DNA of 64,000 nucleotides from Acanthochlamys bracteata (GCA_019914995.1 CM034140.1:6510001-6574000), one strand, 5' to 3'; counted from the stretch's first letter, positions 1-13,448 are shown. The notes: generated by a model from the letters alone, not told the origin. Numbers and translations: made by a program.

Positions 1-270
1 GCCAAAGTTAATTCCAAAGAAAGAAATACTCTGTTCTGAGAATTCAAACTCCATATACAGAAAAGGAATACAGAGAGAAAGGGTGTGTTCTTTTCACTCC
101 ATGGTTTTCCTGTAGACGTCGATAAAGCGAACTGTGTCATTCACCTCCATTTTTAGCTTCACTGCTAAGACATGTTCCGGCAAAATCCAAGGCGTACACA
201 AGCAAACAGCAGAGACATTGCACCGGCAAGCACTACCGCCAGATGCCAAGCTTCGGACTCCTTTACTTCA
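1..270. other. Unassigned GC-richer segment at the left edge
   Basis: This stretch is clearly less AT-rich than the 1.2 kb that follows. On the minus strand it has only very short reading frames, one of about 19 codons starting with ATG GAG GTG. It could be the 5' untranslated end of a minus-strand gene whose body lies outside the window. No domain is visible and I assign no function. Confidence 0.25.
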
Positions 271-1554
271 ACTCCAAACTTTTTTTTTTTTTCAAAACTC
301 AAATTTGACTTTCAATATATTTTTAAACTAAAATAAACGCAATAGTTAAACGAATTTTTTTTGGATCAAATATTTATATTTAAATTTAATTTTTATTTTT
401 AAAATTTAATATAAATTTATTTTTAATATTAAATTAATTTTTTTATAATTTACTTTCAAAAAATAAGTTTATGTTTTATTATTAAATTTAATTTTTTTGA
501 CTCTTTAAATGTTTAATTTTAATTGAAAGTGATTTGAAAGTAAAATTTTTTCAAAAGTAAATTATAGAAATAATTAATTATAAAAAGTGAGAAGTTATTA
601 ATGTTTTTTTAAGAAAAAATTATTGTTGGATGCAAAAGAGTGTACTCTTTTAAAAAGGTAGTCCTTTAAAAATTAGTTATAAACAATGATACTGCAAAAA
701 TATTGTTAAAGTCATTCACAAATAATTTTTTGTCAAAAATATCACTAAAGTTAAAAAACTTATATTATCATAATTTTTTATATGTACAGTATTTATGTTT
801 GAAATAAAAAATCAAACTTGTATTTTAAAAAATTTCTGAAATACTTTTTATTTTAAAATACTTCTATTTAATGACACTCATAAGCTTCCCTTAAATCTTC
901 TTTAAAAACTTTTGAAAAATTTTACGAATAAATAATTTATACTTGATGAAATTTGAAACAAAAGTTCTTTTTTTAAAAATAAATTTTTCTTAAAAACTTT
1001 TTATATTAGAAACTTTTAAATGACCACTGAAACGGTTAACTAAATTAAAATTTAAATTGCTAAACTGTCTGCACCAAAAACCAATAATAACCTCAGTCAT
1101 TTATTTAATTACTATTTAATCTACGCACCTTTTTTCTGTAACACGCGCTCTACAACCTAAATCACGACAAAAAACTGCGACGACTCTTTCGACATTGGTC
1201 CACGTGGACAGGTGAAGGAAACGTTACACTGACCAATTAAAATTTTCTCTTTTTAAATTAAATTAATGACGTAGTAATTAGAGATTTGATAAGATTAATC
1301 GAAATTATTCTCTTGCAAATATTTAATATAATAATATTATTATTTTTTGGTTTATGTTGGTAGTAATTATTCCAAGGGTCACTAAAAAACTAATTAAAAT
1401 TTTTTATTCCCGGAGTGTCTAAACTGGACACAGAAGAAAAAGTTTTTACACGCATTTATAAAATGTGTCTTTTAAAATTCTATAATAACCCCTTCATTTC
1501 ATTCATCTGTTCTTCTCCAAAAAAGAAAAACAAAACACAAAAAGTATTAAAAAA
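271..1554. other. AT-rich intergenic DNA with no recognisable gene
   Basis: Mostly runs of A and T, with no long reading frame on either strand. Nothing here can be called as a gene. The last part probably holds the promoter and 5' leader of the F-box gene starting at 1555, but I see no convincing TATA box. Confidence 0.5.
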
Positions 1555-3849
1555 ATGTTTCTCTTCTCCGAACGAACGCGGAAGAAGAAGAAGATCAACA
1601 ACAACAACAACAACGGTTCAGCTCCACCGTCCGATGAGATCGCTGGCGGCGTTGACGGTGAAGATCGTTTAACTGAGCTGCCTGAACCTCTCCGGCTGCA
1701 TATATTGACATTTTTACCCCTGAAGTACGCTATTCGCACCAGCGTTCTTTCTTCTCAATGGCGTGGTTTGTGGGCCCACCGGTGGCTTCACCGTTCTGCT
1801 ATCAAAGTCACAGCGGACCAATCAAATGGCTCCACTTCATCAGATCCGGCGGTGATGGTTTCCAGGTTGGAAGACGCGTTGTCGAAGCGTAACGATAAGC
1901 TCGATTCTTTGCTTCTCGGCTTTAGGCCGAGACCCGACGTTTTACCGAAGCTGAGCAGGTGTCTTGTTTCTGCTGCTGAGCGAGGGATTGAAGAGCTTGT
2001 GCTTGACTTCTCCGATAAATATGACCAAATCCAAAGCTTGCGGCAGCGGAAGCGAGGCCGCGGTCGGAGAAAAAGGAGAGAACCGTTGTATTATATGGTT
2101 CCGTTGGGAAAGTTTAAGTCGGTAGTTCGGCTTTATATTGGTGGATTTAATCTTACTACGAAGTCTAATGATTTTAAATTGCTGAGATGCTTACAGTATT
2201 TGACTCTGGAAGCTGTTCATATTACTGATGCTGCATTCCGGAGGTTGAACTCGAGTTTGTCATGTGTTCGGTCGCTGCAGTTGTTGGAGTGTCCGGATTT
2301 TAAGCATGTGTTCGTTCCAAGCTCCGCTTTGCGCCTTGAGGTGTTGGTGATTATTAATTGTCCAAAAGTGACGGAGCTGACTGTTGAAGCACCCAATGTA
2401 AGGTCGTTTAGGTATAGCGGAAGGTTGCTTGGGAATGTACGCTTCCGTAGTGTTTGGGCACCGCTTGAAGATATCTATTTTAGCTCGGGTTGGCCTAATT
2501 CTGGCCTGCCAAATAGTAATTGGGTACGCGAGCTTGGCGGGATTACTGACCGTGTTAGGGCATTAACCTTCTGCAGCCTTGCCCTGCAGGTAATTTCAAT
2601 TGATAGCAAGATTTCGGTTATTATGCTTTACCATTTAGCAGGAATCGTTGATGTGGTGTTTTGTTGATATGAGAATAGTATCTTGGTGCTGCTAATGAGA
2701 ATGACTTGAGAGACTTCCGCAACCTGAGAAACCTGGTGGAGTTGCAGCTACTGATGTTAACAATGAGCGATGGGAACCTATCTGACATCTTCAGGTTCTT
2801 TAGATTGTGCTGCTGCCCTCGTTTGGAAAAGGTCTTCATAGAGGTATGCTTATATGTATTCTGCTCATGAGCCTGACTATCTGAACTAATTTGCTGGGGG
2901 AGAGAGTTACATATTGATGGGCTGGCAACTGTAGTGCTTGCACATGCATGTAATCATTCTCTTTGTAGGGTTTAAATTTAAGGCAAAAAGCGTTTTTGTT
3001 ATAATAGCCATGATTATGTTAGTCTTTATGCTGAACTCTTGTGTTAATGTTTAAGCTATGTTGAATACTCTGTGATGTCTACAGTATCTTGATTGATGCA
3101 CTTTCATGCCTTTTCCAAGAGTCCATCCACCTAGCTACCTACCCAACTTTTAAGATTGAAACTTGGTACCCTTCACAGTGAAGAGTGTTAGATATCATCT
3201 GAATGGAGAATGTTAGATTTCATCTGAATTATGCATTAAGTATTGAGGGATTCTCAAGTTGTTGAAGAGGCTTTAGGAGGATTATATGAGAGTTTTATAG
3301 CAGTGGCCACTTTGATTTAGGCTCACCAAAAGTGTACAAATTTAGAATTCTACGCGTTGGGTCATTCTCCTGTTGATTATAGTTGTTTGTGAAAGCTAAC
3401 ATTCAATTAAATACTTTAACTTTGACACCACATAGGCAGTTTTAATTGTTCTGCATGTGTACAATTTGCAGCTTTCATCTCATATGGGTGATGCTTTTAT
3501 GACAAAGTTCTTGGAGGTGATAGAGGACGGTCCTCCAAATTCTTGCTTTGATAACCTCAAGATAATAAGGATGAACAACTTCAAGGCTCACTACTATGAG
3601 GTGGCACTCTTGAGGTTTTTCTTGGAGAGGGCGATTAATCTTGAGACGGTTGTCCTTATCATGTCTCAAGAACTTTTACCAAACAAACTTTCTACCGATA
3701 AAGTGAATAGTTGCCAGAATAGGTTGCAGTATTTTACTATGCAGTTATCACTTTTACCTCGGGCATCAAGGGAAGCAGAGTTCATTTTGTGCGAGCAAGA
3801 TAATAAGTTCAAGTGGCGAACACATTTTGAAGTCTATTGCAATGTCTAA
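1555..3849 (+). CDS. F-box/LRR protein with FBD-like C-terminus
   Basis: Three exons give a 525-aa protein: 1555-2589, 2679-2843 and 3472-3849. All introns are GT-AG and phase 0 (CAG|gtaatt, gaatag|TAT, GAG|gtatgc, ttgcag|CTT). The F-box lies near residues 36-78 (LPEPLRLHILTFLPLKYAIR, then the SSQWRGLW motif). F-box proteins of this type bind SKP1 in SCF ubiquitin ligases and choose targets through the following repeats. Leucine-rich repeats fill about residues 120-400. The C-terminus (NLKIIRMNNF, then FFLERAINLETVVLI) resembles the FBD domain. The N-terminus has a short Asn run coded by an AAC repeat. The start is the first ATG of the open frame; a slightly later start cannot be excluded. 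The target is unknown; this family is large and fast evolving. Confidence 0.85.
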
Positions 3850-6800
3850 TTCCTATGAAGATACAAATCAATGTTGAGTACAAAAGATAGTACATGAAGC
3901 CAGCATCTGGTAAATCTATCCTGCTCCATAGATTTGCTTCTGGCCTTGAGAAGTGTTTGTAAGTGCAGAATGAAATTCTTAGTTTATGGGTACCTTCTGA
4001 ATGAAAGAAGTGAAAATCTAAACATTTCTAAGTACTTTCTGAATGAAAGAAGTCAATTTTTGTTATAATTTGTGTGTTCCTTACTGATCCCGTAGCCTTT
4101 TATTAAATCTTGTTATCTGTTTATTTATTTAGATAGATTGCCAAACATTTCTAACTTATATTAGCTTCACAACATTCATCTAGTGTACAGATGTCCTAAC
4201 CTGAATGCATGTTTAGAAAATCACCATAGAGTTTGAATTTACAGATAGTAGCATGAAAGTGTTGGAAACAAGGATCCATGTGAGGTGCTTTTGTCTTGAA
4301 GTACTTGCCTCTAGTGTCTCTAGTGGAACAATCTTCTCACTGCTTTCTTCCCTTCTACTTGTCTAGATTCTTCGTGGTCTAGCAACTTTTAGAACTGTAT
4401 AATTCTCTTCCACAAGACGTAACTCTTAAAATAGTCTGATGACTTTGTCTGGTTACTCTTAAAGAGAACCGTCATACCCTTTTTCAAAAGTCGGAAATTG
4501 AGTTGTCGTTTGAACAACTAAACCAAGTCTTATACTGGTATGTATGGACAGCTTCTTTGGTTCTTGTATGCAGTTATGTCCCCTAGTGAGGTGGTTTCTC
4601 TTAATAGGGAAAAGAAGTAATACATCCAAAAAAAATCAAATAATCATATAGAAAAAACCATATCCCTATTCACTTCTCGGGGGATCTCACATTTTCTCAT
4701 TGACGGTTTTTCTTTATAAATTTTATTAGTTGCATTATATATTGATTGCTGTAGCTGTGCCGCATAAAGCATACCTTCTGATGTATGGTGATGTTTCTTC
4801 TGATTAAAGCCTTTTGCCAATATTAACTCGATATTTTGAATTGCCTTAATTTGTAAGGTCTAACTAAGCTTAACAGGATGTCCTTGATTTGTGAGAACAC
4901 TAGAGGTAGCTTGTGGTAACCTTCTGTTTTCTGGAGATTTTGCTTCTGGTTTCAAAATTCAAATGCTTGGACTGTTGGAAAACAATGAAAGCTAATGAGT
5001 ATCTCTGAAGGAAAGGTTTATACTGTTCAATCAATGCTTTGTTCCTAGTTAGTGGCATCTTACCTGGAAGTATCACTTGCCTAGAACTATTGGCATCACC
5101 TGGTATATTGTTATCTTTCAAATTTGATGTACTTACAGATATGCACCAGAAAATTTGCGATATGCACTAATAGGATATAAATCCTGAGATCAAGTTACAT
5201 CTGATTGCATGTTACAGATATGAAGCCTGAGATCATGAAATGCTGGAGAGAAATCTCAATTGCAAGATTGAGTCGATGGGCTATCAAATTGACTGGAGCA
5301 AGGTTTCAGGTGAAGCTGTTCTATCTTCATGTCTCTTTTAACAGATAGGGCAGACTTCTTATGAATTTAATGTTTTAAGGGTCTAATATTATTTCTTTTT
5401 TTTCCTTCCTGATAGTTTACTCCCAAGATTCCTGATAAATCTGCAATCTCCTCATGCGCTGTCTTTCTTAAGTCTTCTTAACTAGTACTCTACTCATAGT
5501 TCAGAATTGTGCATTTTGAATTCATATGTAAGATGCTTATGCATTTTATTTCAACTGTAGAGACTTCTTATAAAACTTCACACAAGGCATCTTCGTTCCT
5601 ATTTATAGTATCTTTACTTTTCAGTTGTTGTCACCTGGTAATACAGGTGTATAGAAGCTGCTGCTTATAGCTTTCCTAACTATCCCACCTGTTATATAAA
5701 TCTAGAAAAAAGTCTGTATTTGGTTTTGACAAAGTTTCAGCTGAACTGGTCATCTAGATCTCTAAAGGCCTATATGAGTAAGGTTCACTTTGGTAAACAT
5801 ATAAATCAGGCATTGACTCAGCATTAATCAAAATACACTTTCCATATGAGAATTTTTACTGCAGCTCAGCTCTAGTTGCATCATTTAAATTCTTTCTAAT
5901 TTTTGTAATATACTACGTACGATATATACAATATGATATTGTTACTCCATGTCAGGTATTGATTGTTTTGTGTAAACGACGTCAAGCATTTCACTTTAGG
6001 AAATCATTCCACTATGAGCCGAATTGTAAGCATTCAACCTGTAAATCAACTATGTTATCAACCAATATTTTGTTCACCATCATGGTTGTCCTCTTAGTTC
6101 TTGTTTCAGTTTCATATGGCACATCCAATTTTCTTTGATAATTTTAATACAATGAAGTGATGTATTCCCTTTTTTTCCGATAATAAGCTTGTCTGGTCTT
6201 TTGCCAATAATATCATGCCCCCAATGTCAAGTTGCTTTCTGTTCCTGTTGTATGGCCATTTTTATAAAGCATTAGCGGTTAGAGAAAAAATGAAGAAAAT
6301 TTTGGTCCAGCTTTTGAACTAGAAAGTCAAATTCTTTTAGTAGCAAGTACACCACTTGTATTTTTGCTGATTATGATTTTAGTTCTTTTTTTATTCTGCA
6401 CTAGAATACCCTTGCTCCCCATGCCTAAGGCTGTCCTGATCTTTCTAGTTAGGAAAATAGTACTCCTCATGGCCATCAGAAACATAAATGTCATTAGTAT
6501 TGGTGTATCGAGGTATTACTAGTTCATGCTGAGAGAAAGATTGTTGTTGGGTGTTGGACATAGGTCTAGTTGATTGTGATTTAATTGAAAATAACCAAAT
6601 TTCAGTTTGGTTCAATGTTACAAGGTTGGGCATAGTTCTATCATAGACAACTCATTGGTTGATGGGAGCACTTCCAAGTTGATTAACATTGGGGTAACGG
6701 TTTAAACTATGGGTGTAGCATTTAGAGTCTGATTGAACCAAAGGTTTTGCATTGATGAACTGAAGGGTAAGAATTAAACCTTGACACATGCATATGTACA

Positions 6801-7799
6801 TCTGCTAACTGAGATTTTCTTTTCTATTTTTGGAATGTTTGTTATCTCAGAATTGGATTATCATTTACTGCAAGGTATTGTAATGGTATTTATACCTATC
6901 ACTGGTGTCTTGCGGTCATAATATTGTTAAGTGATTGCTGATGGTAGATTCTTTAGTGTGGTTTCTTCCACAGACTCAGAGCAAAGATTCAGGATAAGCA
7001 GGACTAAAAGATGACAAACTAACCACTTACAAGAGCAGAGAGTTCACAGAGATGTGCTAAGCTTTTCAAGATTCGACTTGATTGAACAATTGGTGTAAAA
7101 TACATTCTTCTGTCGGGGTTCTTAAATACTGAAACTGAACAATTCATAAGCATCACTATTCAGTCATTTCAACTGAATTTAGTCAGTTTCTGAATTGAGA
7201 TGTACACAAAATCAGGAAAGAAACAAGGTTGAATATGATTTTCAGGACAATGCAAATCTGTCAAAGAAAGTATCAGTGCTGTTATATTCTCTTCTACTTC
7301 TACTGATCTCTAAATTTTAGCTACCAAAAGTTCAGTTGACAGAAACAGATTATATTTCTGAGAAGTGAGAAGCACTCTTTTTGGCTGTTTCAGCCATGGA
7401 TTGCATTAGGAATATCGACTCTTCACCAAGGCATTTACTTAATTGAGACTATTCAGTAACAATGCTTACAACTCAAAGTTGATGTTCAGGCTCAAAATCC
7501 ACAAGTAGCGCGCCCCTCTACAAGGTATGCAATTGAGAATAACTTATACAAACAGCATTTCAACGTTAACAAACATATGAAGCCAAAGAAACAGGAATAG
7601 TTTTTGTAGTATTCTCAAGGTACTACATGATCAAATTAAATACTGCGAAGCACAGATACTTAACTGAGCAAAATATTTCAGCACAAAGAACTGTGCAGTT
7701 AGATTTTACCAAATCAAACACATTAAAGTTTGAAACTATAGATGTTTATTCCTTCTACTGGATCCACAAAACATCTGGACTACTCAAAGCCAAACTTGA
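3850..7799. other. Long stretch with no coding gene recognised
   Basis: About 4 kb of moderately AT-rich DNA with no reading frame above about 75 codons and no family I recognise. The composition is closer to intron or UTR than to the AT-rich repeats elsewhere. It may hold 3' UTR or a noncoding transcript on either side. A small exon-like piece near 5220-5310 ends in CAG|gtgaag, but no partner exons were found. Bases just below 7800 are the likely 3' UTR of the minus-strand complex I gene. Confidence 0.4.
3978..4047 (+). repeat. Short direct repeat in the 3' flank of the F-box gene
   Basis: A segment of about 20 bases built around CTGAATGAAAGAAGT occurs twice, about 47 bases apart, just after the stop codon at 3849. 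It probably lies in the 3' untranslated region. No function is claimed. Confidence 0.5.
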
Positions 7800-10137
7800 T
7801 CAATATTCCTCGTTCCCAAAGTTTTTGCACCAGATCTGTGATGGAATTGGGCGGATTGGGTGATGTGGACGTTGCTGTGGAAGTAATGAATCACAGTTAT
7901 ACAAGGCTCTCAGAGCTACAATATCATTTTTCAGTTTTAAAAAAAAAGGTAAATTTTAGAAGCATTTTTAGATCGTAACAGAGCGAGTACAATAGCTCCA
8001 TCAGAGAGGGCAAATTTGATTTGAATGAATAGATACAAATCACAATCCAATATTTTTATGATCTAAGTTACATAACTAAGGCAGCTACAAACTATTGGCT
8101 AATCTGCAGCATTGAACTCAATTTGTCGTTACATGCAACTTTATCATATTATTAGTCCAACAAAATGATAATCAATCTATTGACAAAAGAGGGGAAAAAA
8201 ATAATAGTTCCAGTCTAAAATGGAATTTTCATAATGCAATAGCAGTACTAGCTAAGAACAATTTACAGCGGAATTTTACTTGAGAGAGAAACAAAACTCA
8301 GAAATGAACTCTCCAAGCAGATGCTTTAAAACAGCCCTTTTGAAGCTAGTGGAACACCTGCTAACCTCATCATAACTATTCATCAATATTGTATGCTATT
8401 TGCATAGAACAAGGGCATCGCTAGCAACAAAGGTAGATTATTACCTACTACATACTTTCTCTTCTAATGGACTTAACTTATCATCGATGGCCTCTTAACG
8501 CATATCAGGTCAGATGTACAAATTTTAAAACCTTCAAACTTTAATCTTGATTGTTCATTCGGAAAGAATCACCGTAAAGAAGGTTATCCTACCATTAAGT
8601 TTGAGAAGTTTTCATATCACTTAAGCTGTGAAATGGTCCTGCAAGAATAATTCTTTGCATCCCACTTCTACATCCCAAATGTACTGCTTTTATTGATATA
8701 CATGATCTGCTTTATATCGAATCATTTATTAGTTTGTTGATCTAGTGGAAGGCAAAGTGGCATGTTGAATGGGTGGCATAACATTACTGATGCTACAGAA
8801 TTTAGCTAATCAACTCAATAAGATTCTGCATATAACACTTCTTGATGGAATACAAATGCCGATAGAGCACTCTAATACTATCATACATGTGTTTATGAAG
8901 CTATCACATGGTATAAAAAAATAGACATTAAAGGAAACAGATAATCTGATCCCAATTCAGAATAATTGATCCAAGTTGCAATCAACTGCCCTGGACCTCA
9001 ATCACCTTAATATCCATTTCGGCCGATATGCTTAATCATCGAAAAAGGTCATTTTCAAAACAAATCTTCCTTGTCATGCAAACGATCCTCCTATAACATT
9101 TATTCTTATCCTCACAAATTTCAACATACAACAACATCAATAGCAAAATAAAAAACAACCACATCATATCCCACTAAGCAGAATCGGCTTAATAATCCAC
9201 ACCATTATGATCTGTAACGAGCAATATCTTCACTCAGATTAATAGCAAATTTTAAGAATTTGACAAATTTATGGCTGGCTGCCAATCTAATGGCGAGCCT
9301 TGAGACCAACAATGTGAAAGTGGTGTCCACATTGGAAGAGTTGGTTAGTTCCTACATAGCAAACTATAGAGTAAAAAATACCTAGCACCATGCTTAGATT
9401 TGCATCTGAAGTTCAGTTAAAGTGAACGGAATTTGCAAATTAATTTTTCTATGAAGCATTAGAACACTTAAAGGAGTGTGTTGAAGAAGCTATTATTAAG
9501 CAACTCTTCCAACTAGAATAAAGGCAAAATTTTCTTTCCAACACTACTGGATCAAACAGTGTAATAGAAATGCAGCCCACCTGCTTAACACTTTTGCACC
9601 CCCAAATCCCTCTTATTATGTGTTTTAGCTAGTATTCAACTTTTGAGATCTTGGGTATTCAACTACGTATTCTTTGTATATATCTCGTATTCTTTAATAA
9701 GATGAAATTGTTGATCCTCTTCAAGAAGCACCTTATTCCAAGTTTCCAACTATTACGAACATAAGATCAACAAATAAACACAGCATACTTCCCCTAGCAG
9801 TAACTCCATGAAAACATAAACAAGCGGGAAATATTCTCGACATATTAAGGTCATCTCCTTCCAAATCTAATCATATTTCAGCAAACATTATGAAGATTTT
9901 ACGGATATATAAAATTTCAAAACTAAAAGATTGTGATAACTGAGAAAATCAAACCTCAAGCTCTGCGGATTTCATGGCGATTGGGATGCAAACGAGGACG
10001 ATCCCGGCAAGGGCGATGGCAGTGTTGCGACGCCAGTGCTTGGGCTTGCAATAAGGCCCACCAGTCATGCTCCATACATTCTTCCTGAAATCTCCGGCCG
10101 CATCAGCTCCTCCTCCGCCGCCGCCGCCCATCTCCAA
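7800..10137 (-). CDS. Small mitochondrial complex I-type membrane subunit (At4g00585-like), two exons
   Basis: Exon 1 is 9955-10137 and exon 2 is 7800-7874, giving 85 aa. Exon 1 codes a Gly-rich start, then VWSMTGGPYCKPKHWRRN, one membrane helix at about residues 38-56, and ends KSAELE. The donor follows at once (GAG|gtttga), so unspliced reading stops after one more residue. Exon 2, after the acceptor tccacag, codes QRPHHPIRPIPSQIWCKNFG and ends NEEY. The joined protein matches my memory of Arabidopsis At4g00585, reported as a small subunit of mitochondrial NADH dehydrogenase and sometimes equated with KFYI/NDUFC1; that equation is from memory. It would sit in the inner-membrane arm of complex I. 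Translation may start at the second ATG (residue 3), since the known protein begins MGGGG. The 2.08-kb intron holds no other gene. Confidence 0.85.
7875..9954 (-). other. Intron of the complex I subunit gene
   Basis: GT-AG intron of 2080 bases, very long for an 85-aa gene. It is moderately AT-rich and shows no coding frame or transposon end that I can recognise. Confidence 0.75.
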
Positions 10138-10398
10138 TCAATCAAATCGACCAACAAACAATATTGATATCTATCAAATTGAAATCAACCAATTCACCAT
10201 TTGTTGTTCAATTTATTGAGCTTAAACCAATTGATTGATTGATTGATTTGTAGTGAGAGTAACTGTACCTGTGATTGATTTGGTTGATTTTGGTCACCGT
10301 GGCGTTTGAGAACTGTGAAAGAGAGTAGAGAGAGAAGAGAAAGATCAGGAAAGGTGGAGGTAGTTTTGCATGATTAGGCTACTAACTATATAATTTTC

Positions 10399-10407
10399 TT
10401 ATATAGT
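10399..10407 (-). promoter_or_regulatory. TATA box for the complex I subunit gene
   Basis: Read on the minus strand this is CTATATAAG, about 260 bases before the start codon. It suits a transcript start near 10370 and a leader of about 230 bases, which may itself be spliced (an AG|gtacag donor lies near 10265). Confidence 0.45.
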
Positions 10408-10440
10408 CTGTAGAGGTTTCCTTTGGCCCTTTCAAGTCCA

Positions 10441-10446
10441 TGGGCT
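10441..10446 (-). promoter_or_regulatory. Site II element (TGGGCT/AGCCCA)
   Basis: TGGGCT lies about 35 bases upstream of the TATA box. Site II elements are established promoter elements of plant nuclear genes for mitochondrial respiratory subunits, which fits the gene called here. A single hexamer is weak evidence alone. Confidence 0.4.
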
Positions 10447-10865
10447 GCGAAACGGCTAATCATAATTGTTCTTTGTCTTTTTTGAGAGGCCACATAACAC
10501 TCACATTTGATTGATCTGTTCATATTCATCTATTTTTAATCCTAATCATATAAAATTAATCAAGCTCGATCCAACGATCAGAACGAATAAAAGCTGAAAT
10601 AATTAAATGAAGTATTTTTTGAATATTTTTTAAATAAGCTCTATTTTTAATAAAAAAGTAAGTAATACAAATTTTACAATATAAAATTTTTTATAATTTA
10701 ATTTTTTTAATATTATAAAAATTTATAAAAATATTAAAATAAAATTTGAATAAAAAGAAATTGAAAATTACTCCCAAACATCACCAAAATTCTCATCACT
10801 TAACCGTTGCTGTTTATTCTGATTGTTAGCTTCATTAACGGTTAGAACTGAAAAGTTGATAGAAT

Positions 10866-11120
10866 TAGTGCGTTTGATATTGCTTATGGAATAAAACTTT
10901 TCTGAAATTGAAAATATTTTTATTTTTTTAACAAAATAAGCTTTATTTTTACTTTCAAAAAAATAATAAAAATATGCAATAAAAAGATCTCACTTCGTAG
11001 AATTTTTCTACACTTTCTAAATTTTTAAATAAATTTTTTATATATTTATAAAATATATATTGAAAAACGTAAAATAAAAAAAGTTGATAAGTAGCTTATG
11101 ATAAGCTGTGCCAAATAGAA
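10866..11120. repeat. AT-rich MITE-like repeat (GTGCGTTTG end)
   Basis: Starts GTGCGTTTGATATTGC and has the interior seen in many places here: short TTTTTATTTT tracts, a CTTCGTAGAATTTTT-like middle and a run into AAAATAAA. The right end is uncertain. It is related to the Tourist-like group described at 30595 and 33035. Confidence 0.4.
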
Positions 11121-11189
11121 AGATTGATCGAAGGAGTCTATATTCCTTCCCATCTTGTAATGCACGTGTATAGATATATAATCTGGTGG

Positions 11190-11690
11190 CAATATATGAG
11201 CTGATACGAGAATTTAATTCGAAATTGAACTATTTAAATTTAGCTTGGGTTCGATTTTCGTCGAACTCAGATCAATTTCAGTCAAATTCAAAATTGATTC
11301 CGTAAGTTAAATAAATTTATTTAATTACTAATATAATATAAATTATTTTAATAATTAAAAGTATTTATAATAATGATATTGAATTTTAATTTAATATATA
11401 TTTTTATTTATCACGCTTTGATTAATTTTTTATTTAATTTGTGCATTTTTTAAAACTAATTTTCTTGTCTTGAATATATAATATCTAATAATTTTCAACT
11501 ATTATTACTAAAATTTAATTTTTATATTTTCTATTTTAATAATTTTGATTATTAAAAAAATTGATTTGAATTTGATCTATTATTAAATAGATCAGATTAA
11601 AATAAATAGTTTTAATCTATGAGCGATTTTAATTCGATTATTATATGAACTAATTTGAACTCGATTCATATAATAAATGAGAGTGTTAAT
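11190..11690. repeat. AT-rich dispersed repeat, copy 1
   Basis: Shares a series of motifs, such as AATTCGAA, TTTGAATTTGAT, TTTTAATAATTTT and a TATATGAA...GATTCA end, with 12900-13320 and, in reverse, with 63660-64000. Ends are not sharp and the class is unknown; a non-autonomous DNA element is the likeliest reading. Confidence 0.4.
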
Positions 11691-12249
11691 TATTGTATGT
11701 AATGCATGCCCGCAAACAAAGTGTTAATTAAAAGTTATTTATATTTTAAAAACTTTATAAAACTTTTTTAAAGTACTATAGGAGATTTTTTGAGAAACAA
11801 AAAATTGAAATTTCTCAAAAAATTAAAAATGAGAGAAAATAAGAAAGTATAAAAGTAATGCCAAATAATCCCTAAGATTTCTAGACTTTAGCTACTTACT
11901 AGTTTAGTGAAACTTTTAAAGCGGTCGTCCTCTGCTTGTTAATTGTATCATTTTGGGCTTAAATGTTTGGCTTTACTTTTCCCTTATTTTCATTTCACAA
12001 ATTTTTTTATATTTTTAGATAAATTATTATAATATTTTATATAATATATTTAAAAAATTAAAAATAATAAAAAATTATAATATATGATTATTAAATAAAC
12101 TTTATTTTTTAAAATATTTTAATTTTAGGAAAATTTTTATAGAACATTTTTAAACGTCCACTTAATATCTCTACTTTCACTGCTACAGAAAAACAACTTT
12201 TTGCCAAAAAGCAAACCGAAACCAACCGGATTCCGATGTAGTTGGTGAT

Positions 12250-12495
12250 TGAGAGCAAGGTACTTATTATAGGCGTTCGGTACGTTTTTTAAATAAAATT
12301 TTTCTAAAAAAAATTGAATATTTTTATTTTTTTAATGAATTTTATTCTTTAAATTTAAAAACTAAACATAAAGAAATCTAGGTAGAATTTTTTTATATTT
12401 TTAAAATTATATATATTATCTAAATATTAAATATATTGAAAAATATAAATTAAAAATTAAAAAACAATTTTTTAAAAAAAATTGTCAACGGCCCT
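12250..12495. repeat. AT-rich MITE-like repeat
   Basis: Begins near GGCGTTCGGTACG and ends near GTCAACGGCCC, with the interior pattern of the Tourist-like group in this window (ATATTTTTATTTTT, TAGAATTTTTTTATATTTT, TATTAAATATATTG). No clear target-site duplication. Confidence 0.35.
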
Positions 12496-12899
12496 TTACT
12501 AACACTACATCAATCTCATACAAATACATAAATATTTTAGAATAGATTATTTCTAACAAAAGATTATTTTTCACAATTAAATTATAAATTCGCTTTAAAT
12601 ATAAAATAAATATAAAAGTTTATTTTATTTTTAATTTTATTTTTTACCTATATTTAAAAAAGTGAATTTACCTCACGCCCTAAGCGTGTTCTTTTGCATT
12701 TAAAAATTAATTTTATTCAAAAATATTTTTACATGGTTTTGCATATTTTTTCAATAATTTTACTTTCTTATAATTTAATTTGTATAAACTCAATTATTAA
12801 AAAGTCATTTATCAGATAGTCAAGAATATATCCAAAATTAAAGAAAGTAAAATATTGAATTTGCAATCGGTAGTTAGTTTGATTTACGGCGTGTTTACT

Positions 12900-13320
12900 T
12901 GAATTAACTCATTTTTTTGAAAATTAATTTTAAAATAAAAATATTTAATATAAAATTGATCTATTTAATCCGTTTAATTATTTATATAATATATATTATT
13001 TAATAATTAAAAATAAAAGTATAAAATTTGAATTTAACTTACATATATATATTTTTAATTTATTAATTTAACTAATTTTTATTCAATTTATAAATTTTAT
13101 CAAATTAATATTTTTTTAATTATTATAATTAATAATTTTTATATATTATTTCTAAAAATTAATATTTATAAATTTATTTTAATAATTTTAATTATTAAAA
13201 ATTCAATTCGAATTTGATTCATGTTATAAAAAAATTAAATTAAAATTGATATTTTTTATCTATATAAAATTAAAATTAAATAATTTTAATTTAAATATTA
13301 TATGAATTGATTCAGAAACT
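12900..13320. repeat. AT-rich dispersed repeat, copy 2
   Basis: Resembles 11190-11690 in the same orientation: AATAATTAAAA blocks, AATTCGAATTTGATTCATG, and a TATATGAATTGATTCA end just before the DUF3537 promoter. Class unknown. Confidence 0.4.
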
Positions 13321-13448
13321 GACGTGCAATATCTGCATTTGCACTTTATAAAGGACAGCTCATTACACAATGACTCCAACCTACTACTGCAACATAATAA
13401 TCTTATACTCGACAAGCTTTTTGCCATTTCATTATTTTTCTTCCTTCC

